64,000 nt of DNA, from assembly GCF_900109685.1 (NCBI RefSeq), contig NZ_FOBB01000004.1:619651-683650 (forward strand). The letters run 5' to 3'. The stretch comes from Chitinophaga rupis (GTDB lineage Bacteria > Bacteroidota > Bacteroidia > Chitinophagales > Chitinophagaceae). The notes below the pieces were generated by a model that saw only the letters and a list, made by a program, of their open reading frames with translations, had not been told where the DNA came from and did not search any database. Below are positions 1-9,339 of the stretch, in pieces (position 1 is the stretch's first letter; every line of letters begins with the position of its first letter). The position numbers and the translations under genes were made by a program.

Positions 1-97
1 GAGGACGAACAAAAATGAAGCCCTATTGATAGTCAAAGACAGGAATAGAGCGACCCCTTAACGGCCCACCTGGCACGTCCCTTGGTATACATTGTAC

Positions 98-514
98 ATG
101 GCTGTAAGAAAAAGAACATCCAATCACCTGTTATTGGTGGAAGCCAAAGATGCAGAATCTCAGGGCGATAGCGCCAGGGCCATTACATTATATCAACAGG
201 CAGTAGCGAACGATCCGCTGGAGGAACAGGCCTGGCAGCGTTTAATGATATTACATCGAAAACAAAAGGATTACCCAGGCGAGCTGAAGGTTATTAATCT
301 TGCTTTAAAAACATATGAAACGCACGCCCGGGAGGCACAACGGCAATGGCTGCAACAACACAAAAAGGGAGCTTCGTTGTTTAAGTCCCTTGCAAAAAGC
401 CTGGGATTAATGAACAGTAAGGGTGAAATGCTGAATGATAATTCTGTAATCAAAAAATGGACCCGGCGCAAAGAGATGGTAACGGCACGTTTGAAAAAAC
501 GGCCAAAGAAGTAG
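98..514 (+). CDS. TPR-repeat protein, small, cytoplasmic
   Basis: A 138-aa basic protein without a signal peptide. Residues about 12-65 form two tetratricopeptide-like helical hairpins (AKDAESQGDSARAITLYQQA, then an A-N-D-P-L-E-E-Q-A-W turn), which usually mediate protein contacts. The C-terminal half is rich in Lys and Arg and ends RLKKRPKK, which would suit nucleic-acid or ribosome contact, but that is inference. The ATG at 98 is preferred over the in-frame TTG at 92; an in-frame TAA at 59-61 rules out a longer N-terminus. It converges with the LacI-type gene and no clear terminator lies between them. The specific role is unknown. Confidence 0.7.
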   Translation: MAVRKRTSNHLLLVEAKDAESQGDSARAITLYQQAVANDPLEEQAWQRLMILHRKQKDYPGELKVINLALKTYETHAREAQRQWLQQHKKGASLFKSLAKSLGLMNSKGEMLNDNSVIKKWTRRKEMVTARLKKRPKK

Positions 515-581
515 AAGGATATTGTTCATACCATTAGCGATGATGCAGGAAACAACGATCCGTAACTAAAACCGCTCCGCC

Positions 582-1586
582 TCAGGAGCTGGTTGACTTC
601 CGCGGAATGATCTTAGACTTCAGCACTACATGATCATGCACCGGCGCACCACTTTCCAATGATTTGAACAGCAGCTGCGCAGCATGTACACCTAGGTCCC
701 GCGCGGGTTGCGTGATGGTAGTGAGCGAAGGACTTAACAGCGGTGCAATTTCCAGGCTGGAAAAACTGATGATCTTTACTTTTTTAGGAATGTTGATATT
801 CAGATCCTGGCAAACGTAATAACTTACAATAGCCAGGCGCTCTACTGCCGCAAACACCCCATCCGGCTTTATGGTGGTTAAAACTTTGGAAATGATGTTG
901 TAGCTTTTCTTATGATCGTTGCTGCAATCTATTACCAGGTCTTTGTTAAAGGGAATGCCTTCTGCAGCCAGCGCATCCACATACCCCTGCATACGCACGT
1001 TACCGATGGACAGGCTTTTGTTGATCACCAGGAAAACGATCTTCTTACAACCCGCTGCTACCAGGTGCCTGGTGGCATTAAAGCTGCTTTCATAGTCGTT
1101 AGTAGTTACCTTGGCCACGTCAATATCATCATACACCCGGTCAAAAAATACCAGGGGCATATGCCTCTTTTTCAGCTGTTTCAGGTAATTGTGATCTTTG
1201 GCTTCACCGGATGCCGACATAATAATGCCATCTACCCTGCCATTGGAGAGATCATTGATAATGGAAACTTCCAGCTGGTATTCATCATCCGTAACGTAGA
1301 TCAGCGAATGGTAGCCCTTTTCCCTGGCCACCCGTTCAATCCCTTTGATGGCCTGTGAAAAGAAATCGTTGGCCAGCTCCGGTACAATGATGGCAATGGT
1401 ATTACTTTTTTTCTCCCGCAGGTTGCTGGCATAGAGGTTTGGCTGGTAGTTCAGCTCCCGGGCGCGGGCCAGGATGCGCTCTTTTGTTTGCGCATTGATA
1501 TCGCTGTTGCCCCGGAAGGCTCTTGACACGGTTGATGTGGACAATTTCAGGTCCTTTGCCAGCTCTTTAATATCAACTTTATCCAT
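582..1586 (-). CDS. LacI-family transcriptional regulator
   Basis: A 334-aa DNA-binding repressor or activator. The N-terminal helix-turn-helix is clear (IKELAKDLKLSTSTVSRAF at about residues 6-24), followed by the hinge helix (YASNLREKKS) and a periplasmic-binding-protein-like effector domain (IAIIVPELANDFFSQAIKGI onward) to the C-terminus. Length is normal for the family. It is transcribed away from the EamA transporter, which could be its target. It is a paralogue of the regulator at 14031-15044, with the same domain order and a similar FFSQAI-G-IE core. The ligand is unknown; the pectin and uronate genes nearby make a uronate or sugar plausible. Confidence 0.92.
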   Translation of the reverse strand: MDKVDIKELAKDLKLSTSTVSRAFRGNSDINAQTKERILARARELNYQPNLYASNLREKKSNTIAIIVPELANDFFSQAIKGIERVAREKGYHSLIYVTDDEYQLEVSIINDLSNGRVDGIIMSASGEAKDHNYLKQLKKRHMPLVFFDRVYDDIDVAKVTTNDYESSFNATRHLVAAGCKKIVFLVINKSLSIGNVRMQGYVDALAAEGIPFNKDLVIDCSNDHKKSYNIISKVLTTIKPDGVFAAVERLAIVSYYVCQDLNINIPKKVKIISFSSLEIAPLLSPSLTTITQPARDLGVHAAQLLFKSLESGAPVHDHVVLKSKIIPRKSTSS

Positions 1587-1921
1587 CGGCGCGAAATTAC
1601 AATATATTTGAACGATAAAATTTAGCTAATAAATTGCGTATTTTTATGCAGATTAATTTTTAGCCATGACTTTGCCCGGAATATTTCACCTTACCGCTGC
1701 CCGCCTGAGCGCCATTGGCAGCTTTTCTACCCCTCCCCCGCCGCCTTATACCAGGGCAGGCAAATAAGTACAGGATCCCTGTTACTTTCTGTTTATAGCC
1801 GGCAGCTAATGCCGGTGCTGTGATCCCCTGCCCTCTCCTTTTCTATTTCCCGGTTTATTTACCGCGCTTTACCAAAGCTGTGAAAGGCTTTGTGGCAGTG
1901 CATTACAATGTTTTTTATTCA
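1587..1921. other. Intergenic region between divergent lacI-type and eamA genes
   Basis: This 335-bp gap holds the promoters of two divergent genes. A good match to the Bacteroidota -7 element (TATATTTG, 1613-1620) reads rightwards, but no TTTG lies at the expected distance upstream. A GTG at 1820 would extend the transporter by 34 residues, but that extension is not hydrophobic in the family pattern. I see no RNA gene or repeat here. Confidence 0.4.
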
Positions 1922-2782
1922 ATGCTTAAATATATTATCATGGTTTTTGCCGGGGCCTGCTGCTTCGGCATCCTCTCTACTTTTGTAAAAGTTGCCTACC
2001 AGGAAGGTTATGCCACCGGCGATATTTCCGGCTCCCAGGCCTGTTTGGGCATGTGCGTGTTGTGGTTATTATATATACTAACCCGTAAGCGGGAAGGGGC
2101 CCCGGGACCGGTATGGCCGGTGCTGCTGGCCGGCACCAGCATTGGGTTATGCACGCATTTATATTACCTGTCTGTCAAATGGATCCCCGCTTCTGTGGCT
2201 ATTATTTTCCTGATGCAGTTTACCTGGATCAGCATGCTGCTGGAATGGGCCTTTTTCCGGAAACGGCCTACAACGCTGCAGCTGGCGGCTATGCTGCTGA
2301 TCATGGCTGGTACGGTAATGGCCAGCGGGGTAGCTGATGCCCGGGGAACATTGCCCATAAAAGGCATCCTGTTAGCTATGGCTTCCGCGGCTGTTTACGG
2401 TATTTATGTAGTGGCCAGCGGGCGGGTAGGCAATACTTTACCTGCATTAAAAAAGAGTGCGCTGATGATGACAGGATCCACCATCATCATTTTTATAATT
2501 GCCAGACCTCATTTTTTATTTGACGGGCAATTATCAATGGGCTTAGCCAAATGGGCCCTGTTCCTGGCTTTCTTCGGAACCATTATTCCGCCATTGCTGT
2601 TTGCTGCCGGGATTCCGAAAACAGGTGTAGTGCTGGGCGCTATACTCATGACAGCAGAGCTGCCGGTGGCGGTGGTTACGGCGCACCTGGTGTTAAAGGA
2701 AAATATGTCGCTGCTGCAATGGGCAGGCGTGAGTGTGATGTTGTTTGCGATGGTAATGGGGCAGAAACGAAGTAAGGAGTAG
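1922..2782 (+). CDS. EamA/DMT-family transporter
   Basis: A 286-aa inner-membrane protein with about ten hydrophobic segments arranged as two EamA repeats (MLKYIIMVFAGACCFGILST at the start, second repeat from about residue 145, GILLAMASAAVYGIYVVASG). Members of the drug/metabolite transporter superfamily export amino acids, sugars or metabolites; the substrate cannot be read from the sequence. The ATG at 1922 is chosen because it places the first membrane helix right at the N-terminus. A strong hairpin terminator follows the stop codon. The gene appears monocistronic and divergent from the LacI-type regulator. Confidence 0.88.
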   Translation: MLKYIIMVFAGACCFGILSTFVKVAYQEGYATGDISGSQACLGMCVLWLLYILTRKREGAPGPVWPVLLAGTSIGLCTHLYYLSVKWIPASVAIIFLMQFTWISMLLEWAFFRKRPTTLQLAAMLLIMAGTVMASGVADARGTLPIKGILLAMASAAVYGIYVVASGRVGNTLPALKKSALMMTGSTIIIFIIARPHFLFDGQLSMGLAKWALFLAFFGTIIPPLLFAAGIPKTGVVLGAILMTAELPVAVVTAHLVLKENMSLLQWAGVSVMLFAMVMGQKRSKE

Positions 2783-2789
2783 GATTATG

Positions 2790-2827
2790 AAAAGGTAATG
2801 CAGCTGCTATTAGCTGCATTACCTTTT
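2790..2827. terminator. Bidirectional intrinsic terminator
   Basis: A perfect 16-bp stem (AAAAGGTAATGCAGCT, 2790-2805, with its complement 2812-2827) encloses a 6-nt loop. A-tracts and T-tracts at the stem base allow use on both strands. It lies between the convergent eamA-type gene (stop 2782) and the M1 peptidase gene (stop 2839). Confidence 0.85.
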
Positions 2828-2838
2828 ACATTTATCAT

Positions 2839-5292
2839 TTACGGCGTGGTCATTTCCTGAATAGCGGCGCTTACCATACTGGCCTGGGCATCTAAATGCG
2901 CGGCGGTTTTCCGGTCCTTTATAGATTGCAGGACGGGTACAAAGCGGCCCTGCAAATGGTAGGGTTTATAATCACGCACATATTTCAGCGCTTTTTGAAA
3001 GTTGTCATTGAACGTAACATTATCGCTGGTTTGTTCCAGCAGCTTCAGATAACCTACTACCACGCGGGACTTCATATTGGTGAACATACTGTCGAGCGTG
3101 CGGCTAAAGAAATCCAGCTTCGTGGTATCGCCGGACATTACGTATACCGCAGCCAGCGCCCAGCTTAAATAATCCTTACTGTCTTTTTCCAGCATGGCGG
3201 CATAGTGTTTTGCTTCCGGCATATTCACGGCTGCCATGGCGCTTAACGCAGCGGCCTGTACGCCATAGGAACGGCTGTTTATTTTTTCCCGGAACAGGGG
3301 CATGTATGTAGTGTCTTTCAACCGGCCAATGGCCTTGATGGCAGCAGCCTGCACCAGGGTAAAACTGTCTGTCCTGGCCAAGTTCAGTAATACCGGCAGC
3401 GCAGCAGCCTTCAATTCCGGCTGCTGCATGTTCAGCGAATCCATGGCCGTGATGCGCAGGCGGAAGAATTTATCTTTACAGGCGGCTACTAATACTTTAC
3501 GGGCATCAGCATCCTGCTGTGCGGCAGCTGCTTTTTGAATGGCTTCCAGGCGATCCATATACAGAGGGGCATGAAAATACTGGTAAGCATATTCCTGCAA
3601 GGACTTATGATCTGTTTTTACCGCGATCAATACTTTATCTGCATCTACATTCACCAGCTCCGGGCGGGAGGGCAAAGCAAAGCGGAAGGTATCCGCTTTT
3701 TGCTTCATCCATACTTCGTGGCGTTCTTTTTTCCCGTTAGTATATATATCAATGGCGAAAGGAAGAGTAAATGTTTTACCGGCCTGTGTTTGCTGCACGT
3801 ACACGGTTTGTATTCCCGTAGCTGCGTTCCAGTTATACTGAACATCGAGGTAAGGATGCCCGCTGCCATAGTACCATTGGTTAAAGAACCAGTTAAGATC
3901 GCGGCCGCTGGCTTCTTCCAGGGCTAAACGCAGCTGCTGCGCTTCTCCTGTTTTAAATGCATTCTGCGTAAGGTACAGGTGCAGGCCTTTGTAAAACACC
4001 TCCTTACCCAGACAGTTACGCAGCATGTGCAGAATGCGGCCGCCTTTCTGGTAAGTAACGCGGTCGATCACATCTTCCTGCGTATCGTAATAAAAACGCA
4101 CCAGGTTCTTTTGTTCATCTGCCAGGCCACCATCCATGTATATTTTCAACGCATTGTTGTTCGTATAGTCGCCGGCATCGGGACCGTATTTGTATTCCTG
4201 CCACAGGGTTTCGCTGTAGTTGGCAAACGATTCATTCACAGTAAGGTTGCTCCAGCTTTCCGTGGTTACATAATCGCCAAACCACTGGTGAAACAGCTCA
4301 TGTACAATGTTGCCATCCCAAACGCGGTCATCGGTCAGCTGCCGGTCGTTCTGGTAAGTGAAATCGCCATGTACGGTGGCAGTAGTATTTTCCATGGCGC
4401 CGCTTACAAAATCCCGTACAATGATCTGTGCATATTTATTCCAGGGATAGTCTACACCCAGGGTATTGGAGATAAAGGTCATCATCTCCGGGGTGTTGGC
4501 AAACAGCTTTTTTGCATAAGGCGCCTGCGCCGGCTCCACATAATAGCTTACTTCCCTATTCTTCCATTTGTCTTTGTAAATGTAGTACATACCGGTGGCC
4601 ATCATTACCAGGTAAGGCGCATGCGGCAGCTCCATTTTCCAGGTATCTGTGCGGGTGCCATCGCCATTGGAATGTTGTGCCGCTAAACGGCCGTTGGAAA
4701 GAGTGGTATAAGCGGCAGGCACCGTCATGCGGATCTCTGTGGTCATCTTCTGATTTGGCTTATCAATGGTGGGAAACCAGGCGGAGGATGCTTCGGTTTC
4801 GCCCTGGGTCCAGATCTGTACCGGCTTTCCGGGAATAGTACTATCCGGGTTCGTGAAATATAAACCGCGGGCGCTGGTAATGGCGCTGCTGCCTTGCGAT
4901 TTAACCAATGCCGGCTGCGCGGTATAAGCAATATAGATGGTATACTTTTCGCCGGGGCGGTAAGTTTTATCCAGCTTTATCTGCAATTGGGCGCTATCGT
5001 ACCTATATTTTAACGGTTGCTTTTTACCGGCTTTCATTAAGGCCAGCTCGTGGATGAGCATACTCTTTGCATCCAGCGTAAGCGAATCCACTGCATAGGC
5101 ATATGGCTGCAATATGATCCAGGCCTTGCCATGCAGCAGCTCTTTGCGATTGTCAAAACTCACTTCCAGCTCAGTATGCACCAGGCTGTTGACCTTCGGG
5201 GCTGTTTCCCGGTAAACACCCGGCTGCTGCGCTTTAGCAGGCAACATGATAAGAAGAAAAAGAACTATTATTAAAAAAAATTGCTTGTTCAT
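2839..5292 (-). CDS. Secreted M1-family zinc aminopeptidase with HEAT-like C-terminus
   Basis: An 817-aa exported metallopeptidase that removes N-terminal residues from peptides. The signal peptide is clear (MNKQFFLIIVLFLLIMLPAKAQ). The exopeptidase motif GAMEN is present, and the zinc site HELFH starts at His331 with the third ligand Glu354 in the normal HEXXH-X18-E spacing, so the enzyme should be active. Residues from about 580 form alpha-helical repeats resembling HEAT repeats (ADARKVLVAACKD, TLVQAAAIKAIGRLKD). The start at 5292 is preferred over the ATG eight codons upstream because it opens the signal peptide. A TAGCTTTG -7 box lies at 5314-5321 on the minus strand. It has no evident link to the polysaccharide genes. 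Confidence 0.93.
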   Translation of the reverse strand: MNKQFFLIIVLFLLIMLPAKAQQPGVYRETAPKVNSLVHTELEVSFDNRKELLHGKAWIILQPYAYAVDSLTLDAKSMLIHELALMKAGKKQPLKYRYDSAQLQIKLDKTYRPGEKYTIYIAYTAQPALVKSQGSSAITSARGLYFTNPDSTIPGKPVQIWTQGETEASSAWFPTIDKPNQKMTTEIRMTVPAAYTTLSNGRLAAQHSNGDGTRTDTWKMELPHAPYLVMMATGMYYIYKDKWKNREVSYYVEPAQAPYAKKLFANTPEMMTFISNTLGVDYPWNKYAQIIVRDFVSGAMENTTATVHGDFTYQNDRQLTDDRVWDGNIVHELFHQWFGDYVTTESWSNLTVNESFANYSETLWQEYKYGPDAGDYTNNNALKIYMDGGLADEQKNLVRFYYDTQEDVIDRVTYQKGGRILHMLRNCLGKEVFYKGLHLYLTQNAFKTGEAQQLRLALEEASGRDLNWFFNQWYYGSGHPYLDVQYNWNAATGIQTVYVQQTQAGKTFTLPFAIDIYTNGKKERHEVWMKQKADTFRFALPSRPELVNVDADKVLIAVKTDHKSLQEYAYQYFHAPLYMDRLEAIQKAAAAQQDADARKVLVAACKDKFFRLRITAMDSLNMQQPELKAAALPVLLNLARTDSFTLVQAAAIKAIGRLKDTTYMPLFREKINSRSYGVQAAALSAMAAVNMPEAKHYAAMLEKDSKDYLSWALAAVYVMSGDTTKLDFFSRTLDSMFTNMKSRVVVGYLKLLEQTSDNVTFNDNFQKALKYVRDYKPYHLQGRFVPVLQSIKDRKTAAHLDAQASMVSAAIQEMTTP

Positions 5293-5405
5293 CCGTTGGC
5301 TTTTAATATGCCACAAAGCTAGGATGGCGCATTGGCACGGGATAGTACGTTATTGCGGTTTTGTTACTATCTTGCTATTGGTACCTTTATTCATTAAATA
5401 CATTT

Positions 5406-6215
5406 ATGAGCCGCAGTATCTTACACCAGGGGGATTATTATGGCAACATTCAGAAGAAAGTGCAAACCAAAGGGGTGATCCTTACTTTAAGCAACTACCC
5501 CATTCACACTACGTTGCCCGATCATTTTCATGAGAACAGCTATCTCTGTTATGTGCAGCATGGCAGCTACCAGGAACAATCTGTGTCCGGTAAGCTGATC
5601 TGCGAGCAGGAAGATATTGTTTTTCACCCTGCGGGTATTGCACACAGCAACGCATTCCCGGCAGCTGCAGCCAGCTGCTTTAATATAGAAATAGATGCGG
5701 GCTGGCTCAGTAAATTTGAAGCAGGACCTTTCACCCTGACTAAAATTGCCCGCTTAAAAAGTACGGCGTTGAAACTATTGATCCATAAAATGCAGGCGGA
5801 GTTCCAGCAATACCATGCCTGGTCTAACCTGATGATAGAAGGCCTTACACTGGAATGCATGGCCCTGTTCCTGCGGGAAAAAGCATTACATAACGATGTG
5901 CCCAACTGGTTGCGCATGGTAAAAGAAATACTGCATGAACAGCAGGAACCGGTAGCGCTGGCTGAATTATCAGCCATTACGCAAATGAGTCCCTTTCATA
6001 TTGTTCGGGCGTTTAAGAAAGCATATGGCGTAAGTATCGGTGAATATGTAAACCAGCTAAAGACAGACCGCGCCTGTACGTTATTGCGGCATACGCAGCA
6101 GAACCTGGCGCAGATTGCCGTGGAGTGTAACTTCGCGGATCAAAGCCATTTCGGGCGGATCTTCAAAAAAATTACCGGCCTTACACCGCTGCAATACAGG
6201 AAAGCAACCGCGTAG
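5406..6215 (+). CDS. AraC-family transcriptional regulator with cupin-like sensor
   Basis: A 269-aa regulator. The N-terminal half resembles an AraC_binding cupin (PDHFHENSYLCYVQHGSYQE, then DIVFHPAGIAHSN), which would bind a small ligand. The C-terminal about 100 residues hold two helix-turn-helix units (VALAELSAITQMSPFHIVRAF and LAQIAVECNFADQSHFGRIF) ending in the typical GLTPLQYRK. The start at 5406 (MSRSILHQG) is preferred over the ATG at 5361, whose extension is unlike the family. It is divergent from the M1 peptidase and convergent with uxaC; targets are unknown. Confidence 0.9.
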   Translation: MSRSILHQGDYYGNIQKKVQTKGVILTLSNYPIHTTLPDHFHENSYLCYVQHGSYQEQSVSGKLICEQEDIVFHPAGIAHSNAFPAAAASCFNIEIDAGWLSKFEAGPFTLTKIARLKSTALKLLIHKMQAEFQQYHAWSNLMIEGLTLECMALFLREKALHNDVPNWLRMVKEILHEQQEPVALAELSAITQMSPFHIVRAFKKAYGVSIGEYVNQLKTDRACTLLRHTQQNLAQIAVECNFADQSHFGRIFKKITGLTPLQYRKATA

Positions 6216-6258
6216 GCCGGCGTGTAAAAGGGAAGTTTAAAACAATGTGAAAGGTGCG

Positions 6259-7689
6259 TTATGAAATGGCCACCTGCTGCTCCAGGAACTGCCAGTTGAA
6301 ATATTGTTGTGCATTAAAATAGCAGATGTCCTGCACCACCTTACCTACCCAGGGTAGATCATTGGGCAGCTCTCCGCTTTCAATTTCCTGGCCAAACAGC
6401 TCACATACTATACGCCGGAAATATTCATGGCGGGGATAAGACAAAAAGCTACGCGAATCTGTGAGCATTCCCACAAAACGGCTTAGCAAACCCATATTGG
6501 ATAAGGCATTCAGCTGTTTGATCATACCATCTTTCTGATCCAGGAACCACCAGGCAGAACCAAATTGCACCTTACCTGCAACGGAACCATCATTGAAATT
6601 ACCGATCATAGTGGCCAGCAGCTCATTGTCAGAAGGGTTCAGATTATACAGGATGGTTTTGGCCAGCTTGTCCTGACCGTCCAAACGATCCAGGAATTTG
6701 GCAAGAGCACGTGCCTGCGAAAAATCACCGATGGAATCCCAGCCGGTATCGGGCCCCAGCTGGCGCAGCATACGGGAATTGTTATTACGTAAAGCGCCCA
6801 GGTGGTATTGCTGCACCCAGCCTTTTTCCCAGTCCCACTCTGCCAGCTCCAGCAACAATGCGGATTTGAACTTGCGGTTCTCTTCCCGTGACAATGCGGC
6901 GCCACCTCTTATTTTTTGGAAGATGGCTGCTATTTCTGTATCAGTAAAATCATCTGCATAAATTTCTTCAATACCATGGTCTGATACGGAGCAGCCATTA
7001 GCGGCAAAGAAATCGTGCCGGTTACGCAGCGCATCCAGCAGGTCCTGGTAGCTGTTGATAGTAACATCCGAAGCTTTTCCCAGCTTTTCCAGGTATTGGT
7101 TATATTTTACGGGATCATCCACATTCATAGATGCATCCGGCCGGAATGCAGGCAGGATGGGGATCTCGAAGCCTTCTTTTTTCAGCTGCTGATGGTATTC
7201 CAGCGTATCTACCGGGTCGTCTGTAGTACATACCAGCGCTACTTTCATTTTGCGCAGCAGGTTGCGCACGGAGAAATCAGGGCTCTGCAGCTTTTCCGTA
7301 CACTCGCCGTAGATCCTGGCAGCGGAAGATGGATTGAGGACCTCGTTCACATCAAAGTAACGTTGCAGCTCCAGGTGTGTCCAGTGGTAAAGCGGGTTGC
7401 GTAAGGTATAGGGTACGGTGGCGGCCCATTGCTCAAACTTTTCCCAATCCGGCTTATTACCCGTGCAGTAACTTTCATGCACGCCGTTGGTACGCATGGC
7501 CCTCCACTTATAGTGATCGCCGTATAGCCAGGCTTGTGTTAAATTCTCAAACTGCATATCCGCTGCTATTTGTGCGGGCGGCAGGTGGCAGTGGTAATCG
7601 ATCACCGGCATTTCTTTTGCATACTCATGGTATAAACGCTGAGCAGTGGCACTGTTTAATAGGAAATGCTCATCCAGGAACTTTTTCAT
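6259..7689 (-). CDS. uxaC: Uronate isomerase (glucuronate/galacturonate isomerase)
   Basis: A 476-aa cytoplasmic enzyme of the amidohydrolase-fold uronate isomerase family. It converts D-galacturonate to D-tagaturonate and D-glucuronate to D-fructuronate, the first step of uronate breakdown. The N-terminal metal-site motif is clear (PVIDYHCHLPP), as are LTQAWLYGDHYKWRAMR, the ALVCTTDDPVDTL strand and the C-terminal TDSRSFLSYPRHEYFRR block. Length is as expected. It follows uxaB by 11 bp on the same strand, so the two are surely co-transcribed, downstream of the pectinase genes that would supply galacturonate. Confidence 0.96.
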   Translation of the reverse strand: MKKFLDEHFLLNSATAQRLYHEYAKEMPVIDYHCHLPPAQIAADMQFENLTQAWLYGDHYKWRAMRTNGVHESYCTGNKPDWEKFEQWAATVPYTLRNPLYHWTHLELQRYFDVNEVLNPSSAARIYGECTEKLQSPDFSVRNLLRKMKVALVCTTDDPVDTLEYHQQLKKEGFEIPILPAFRPDASMNVDDPVKYNQYLEKLGKASDVTINSYQDLLDALRNRHDFFAANGCSVSDHGIEEIYADDFTDTEIAAIFQKIRGGAALSREENRKFKSALLLELAEWDWEKGWVQQYHLGALRNNNSRMLRQLGPDTGWDSIGDFSQARALAKFLDRLDGQDKLAKTILYNLNPSDNELLATMIGNFNDGSVAGKVQFGSAWWFLDQKDGMIKQLNALSNMGLLSRFVGMLTDSRSFLSYPRHEYFRRIVCELFGQEIESGELPNDLPWVGKVVQDICYFNAQQYFNWQFLEQQVAIS

Positions 7690-7700
7690 ACTTTATTAAT

Positions 7701-9233
7701 TTATACACTCATCTTAACATGATTAACTTTTTTCAGCAGGCTGCCGGCGCCTTCCTGTAACAGGGCGGAGAGCATGTTGGTAACTGCGGTGGCAAAACCT
7801 TTCAGCTCCGTAAGATCCGTACCCCACAGCGCGGTATTGCTTAATACAGTTCTTACCAGCACCGCAGGTTCCAGGCGTTTCCACTGGGCATGATACCAGC
7901 CTGCATGATCGTCTGTTATTGTATATACCTGGCCGTTTGCAGTGCCTTTGTAATCCCCTTCTGCCGTTTGCTCACTGCGCATGAACAGCAGGTAAGCAGC
8001 AAAGCCTAATGCCATCAGCTGCGGCGCTTCCTGCGTGCGGCTGTAATGGCGCAGCAATACGGGCACATTACGCATCTTCATTTTGGAGGTGTACTGCATG
8101 GTGATGCTGATCCACTGATGCGCGAGGTGCGGGTTACGGAAGCGGTCCAGCACACTATGTGCAAATTGCGTGGCCGCAGCAGCAGTGATATAAATATCGG
8201 TGATAGCGGGTACCATTTCCTGTAACATGAGCGAGGCAATGGCAGCTTCCATATCCGCATCTTCCATGGCCTGGCGTACAGTAGTAAAACCAGCCAGCAC
8301 TGCCAACCCGCAGCTAAAAGTATGGGTACCGTTCAGGAGGCGCAGCTTCAGCTCCCGGAATATATTAATATCCGGCGCCAGTACAACACCGCTATCTGCT
8401 TCACTGAAGCTTAAACGTTGCTTTACTATTTCGCTGCCGGTTTCAATAGCCCATAAGCGGTAAACTTCCGACATGATCATGAGGTCATCTTTATAACCCA
8501 GCTTCTGCTGCATGGCTTCCTGCTCTTTTCCAGGTAATGCGCCAGGCACAATACGGTCTACCAGCGAGCTGCAGAAATAATTTGACTGCGCTACCCAGCT
8601 GATAAAGGCTTCCGGCAAACTATTACGGGTGGCCAGCTCCAGCACTATGTCCTTTAATTTTTTACCATTGTCTACGATCAGCTCCGTGGGAATAATGACC
8701 ATCCCTTTATCTGCTGCACCATTAAAATGCTGGTAACGATGGTACAGGAAGGCCAATAATTTACCCGGGAAAGAGGCTGGTGGCGCGGCATGCACATTAT
8801 CATCGGTGAGGGTGATGCCTACTTCTGTGGTATTGGATATGATGACCTGCATATCCGGGTTTTCCGCGCATTGCAGGATGGCCGGCCATTCTGCGGCAGC
8901 GCTTAATACACGGCTGATGGATGCGTTCAGGATATTTTCTTCTACCTGCTGCCCCTGCTCAATACCACGCACACAAAGCGTGTACAGGCCATCCTGCTCT
9001 GCAAAAGCATCGGTAGTACCCTTGCCGGTGGATTTTACGATCACCACCCGGCCGTTGAATATGCCGGCTTTATTAGCTTTGTCTATAAAATAATCCGGCA
9101 GGCCGCGTAACAGCACACCGGTACCAAACTGTAATACCTTTTCGGGTAGCTGTAAATGGGAGGCTTCCGGCAGCTGTAAAGCTGTATTGCTTTTTAGTGC
9201 TGATAATTGTTCTTTAGACAACTGTTTCATCAT
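7701..9233 (-). CDS. uxaB: Tagaturonate reductase (altronate oxidoreductase)
   Basis: A 510-aa NAD-dependent enzyme of the mannitol dehydrogenase family that reduces tagaturonate to altronate. The N-terminal nucleotide-binding region (VLQFGTGVLLRGLPDYF, about residues 33-49) and the C-terminal helical domain (LLNGTHTFSCGLAVLAG, with the catalytic-region motif N-G-T-H) are present. It lies just upstream of uxaC in one leftward operon. The later steps (UxaA, KdgK, KdgA) are not in the window. The start is the first of two adjacent ATG codons. A repeat-built hairpin separates it from the GH105 gene upstream, which might uncouple their expression. Confidence 0.94.
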   Translation of the reverse strand: MMKQLSKEQLSALKSNTALQLPEASHLQLPEKVLQFGTGVLLRGLPDYFIDKANKAGIFNGRVVIVKSTGKGTTDAFAEQDGLYTLCVRGIEQGQQVEENILNASISRVLSAAAEWPAILQCAENPDMQVIISNTTEVGITLTDDNVHAAPPASFPGKLLAFLYHRYQHFNGAADKGMVIIPTELIVDNGKKLKDIVLELATRNSLPEAFISWVAQSNYFCSSLVDRIVPGALPGKEQEAMQQKLGYKDDLMIMSEVYRLWAIETGSEIVKQRLSFSEADSGVVLAPDINIFRELKLRLLNGTHTFSCGLAVLAGFTTVRQAMEDADMEAAIASLMLQEMVPAITDIYITAAAATQFAHSVLDRFRNPHLAHQWISITMQYTSKMKMRNVPVLLRHYSRTQEAPQLMALGFAAYLLFMRSEQTAEGDYKGTANGQVYTITDDHAGWYHAQWKRLEPAVLVRTVLSNTALWGTDLTELKGFATAVTNMLSALLQEGAGSLLKKVNHVKMSV

Positions 9234-9248
9234 GACAAATTTTTAAAG

Positions 9249-9339
9249 TCGATGGTCCATGGTCCATAGTCCATGGCCTTCTCCAGTATTACCTATTTTG
9301 CGTTATAAGCTATGGTCCATGGACTATGGACCATGGACT
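9249..9339. repeat. Inverted repeat built from GTCCATGGACCAT words
   Basis: The left arm (9249-9277) and right arm (9311-9339) are each made of overlapping copies of the near-palindromic word GTCCATGG and its complement; about 22 bp pair perfectly across a 33-nt loop. The right arm ends on the stop codon of the GH105 gene. The same word family recurs at 53956-54101. It may act as a partial terminator or mRNA-stabilizing hairpin between GH105 and uxaB; that is inference. Confidence 0.8.

Noticed and set aside
3979..4686. Long frame of 235 codons opposite the M1 peptidase gene
   Set aside because: It is a shadow on the other strand of a well-supported gene, with no family motif or own promoter.
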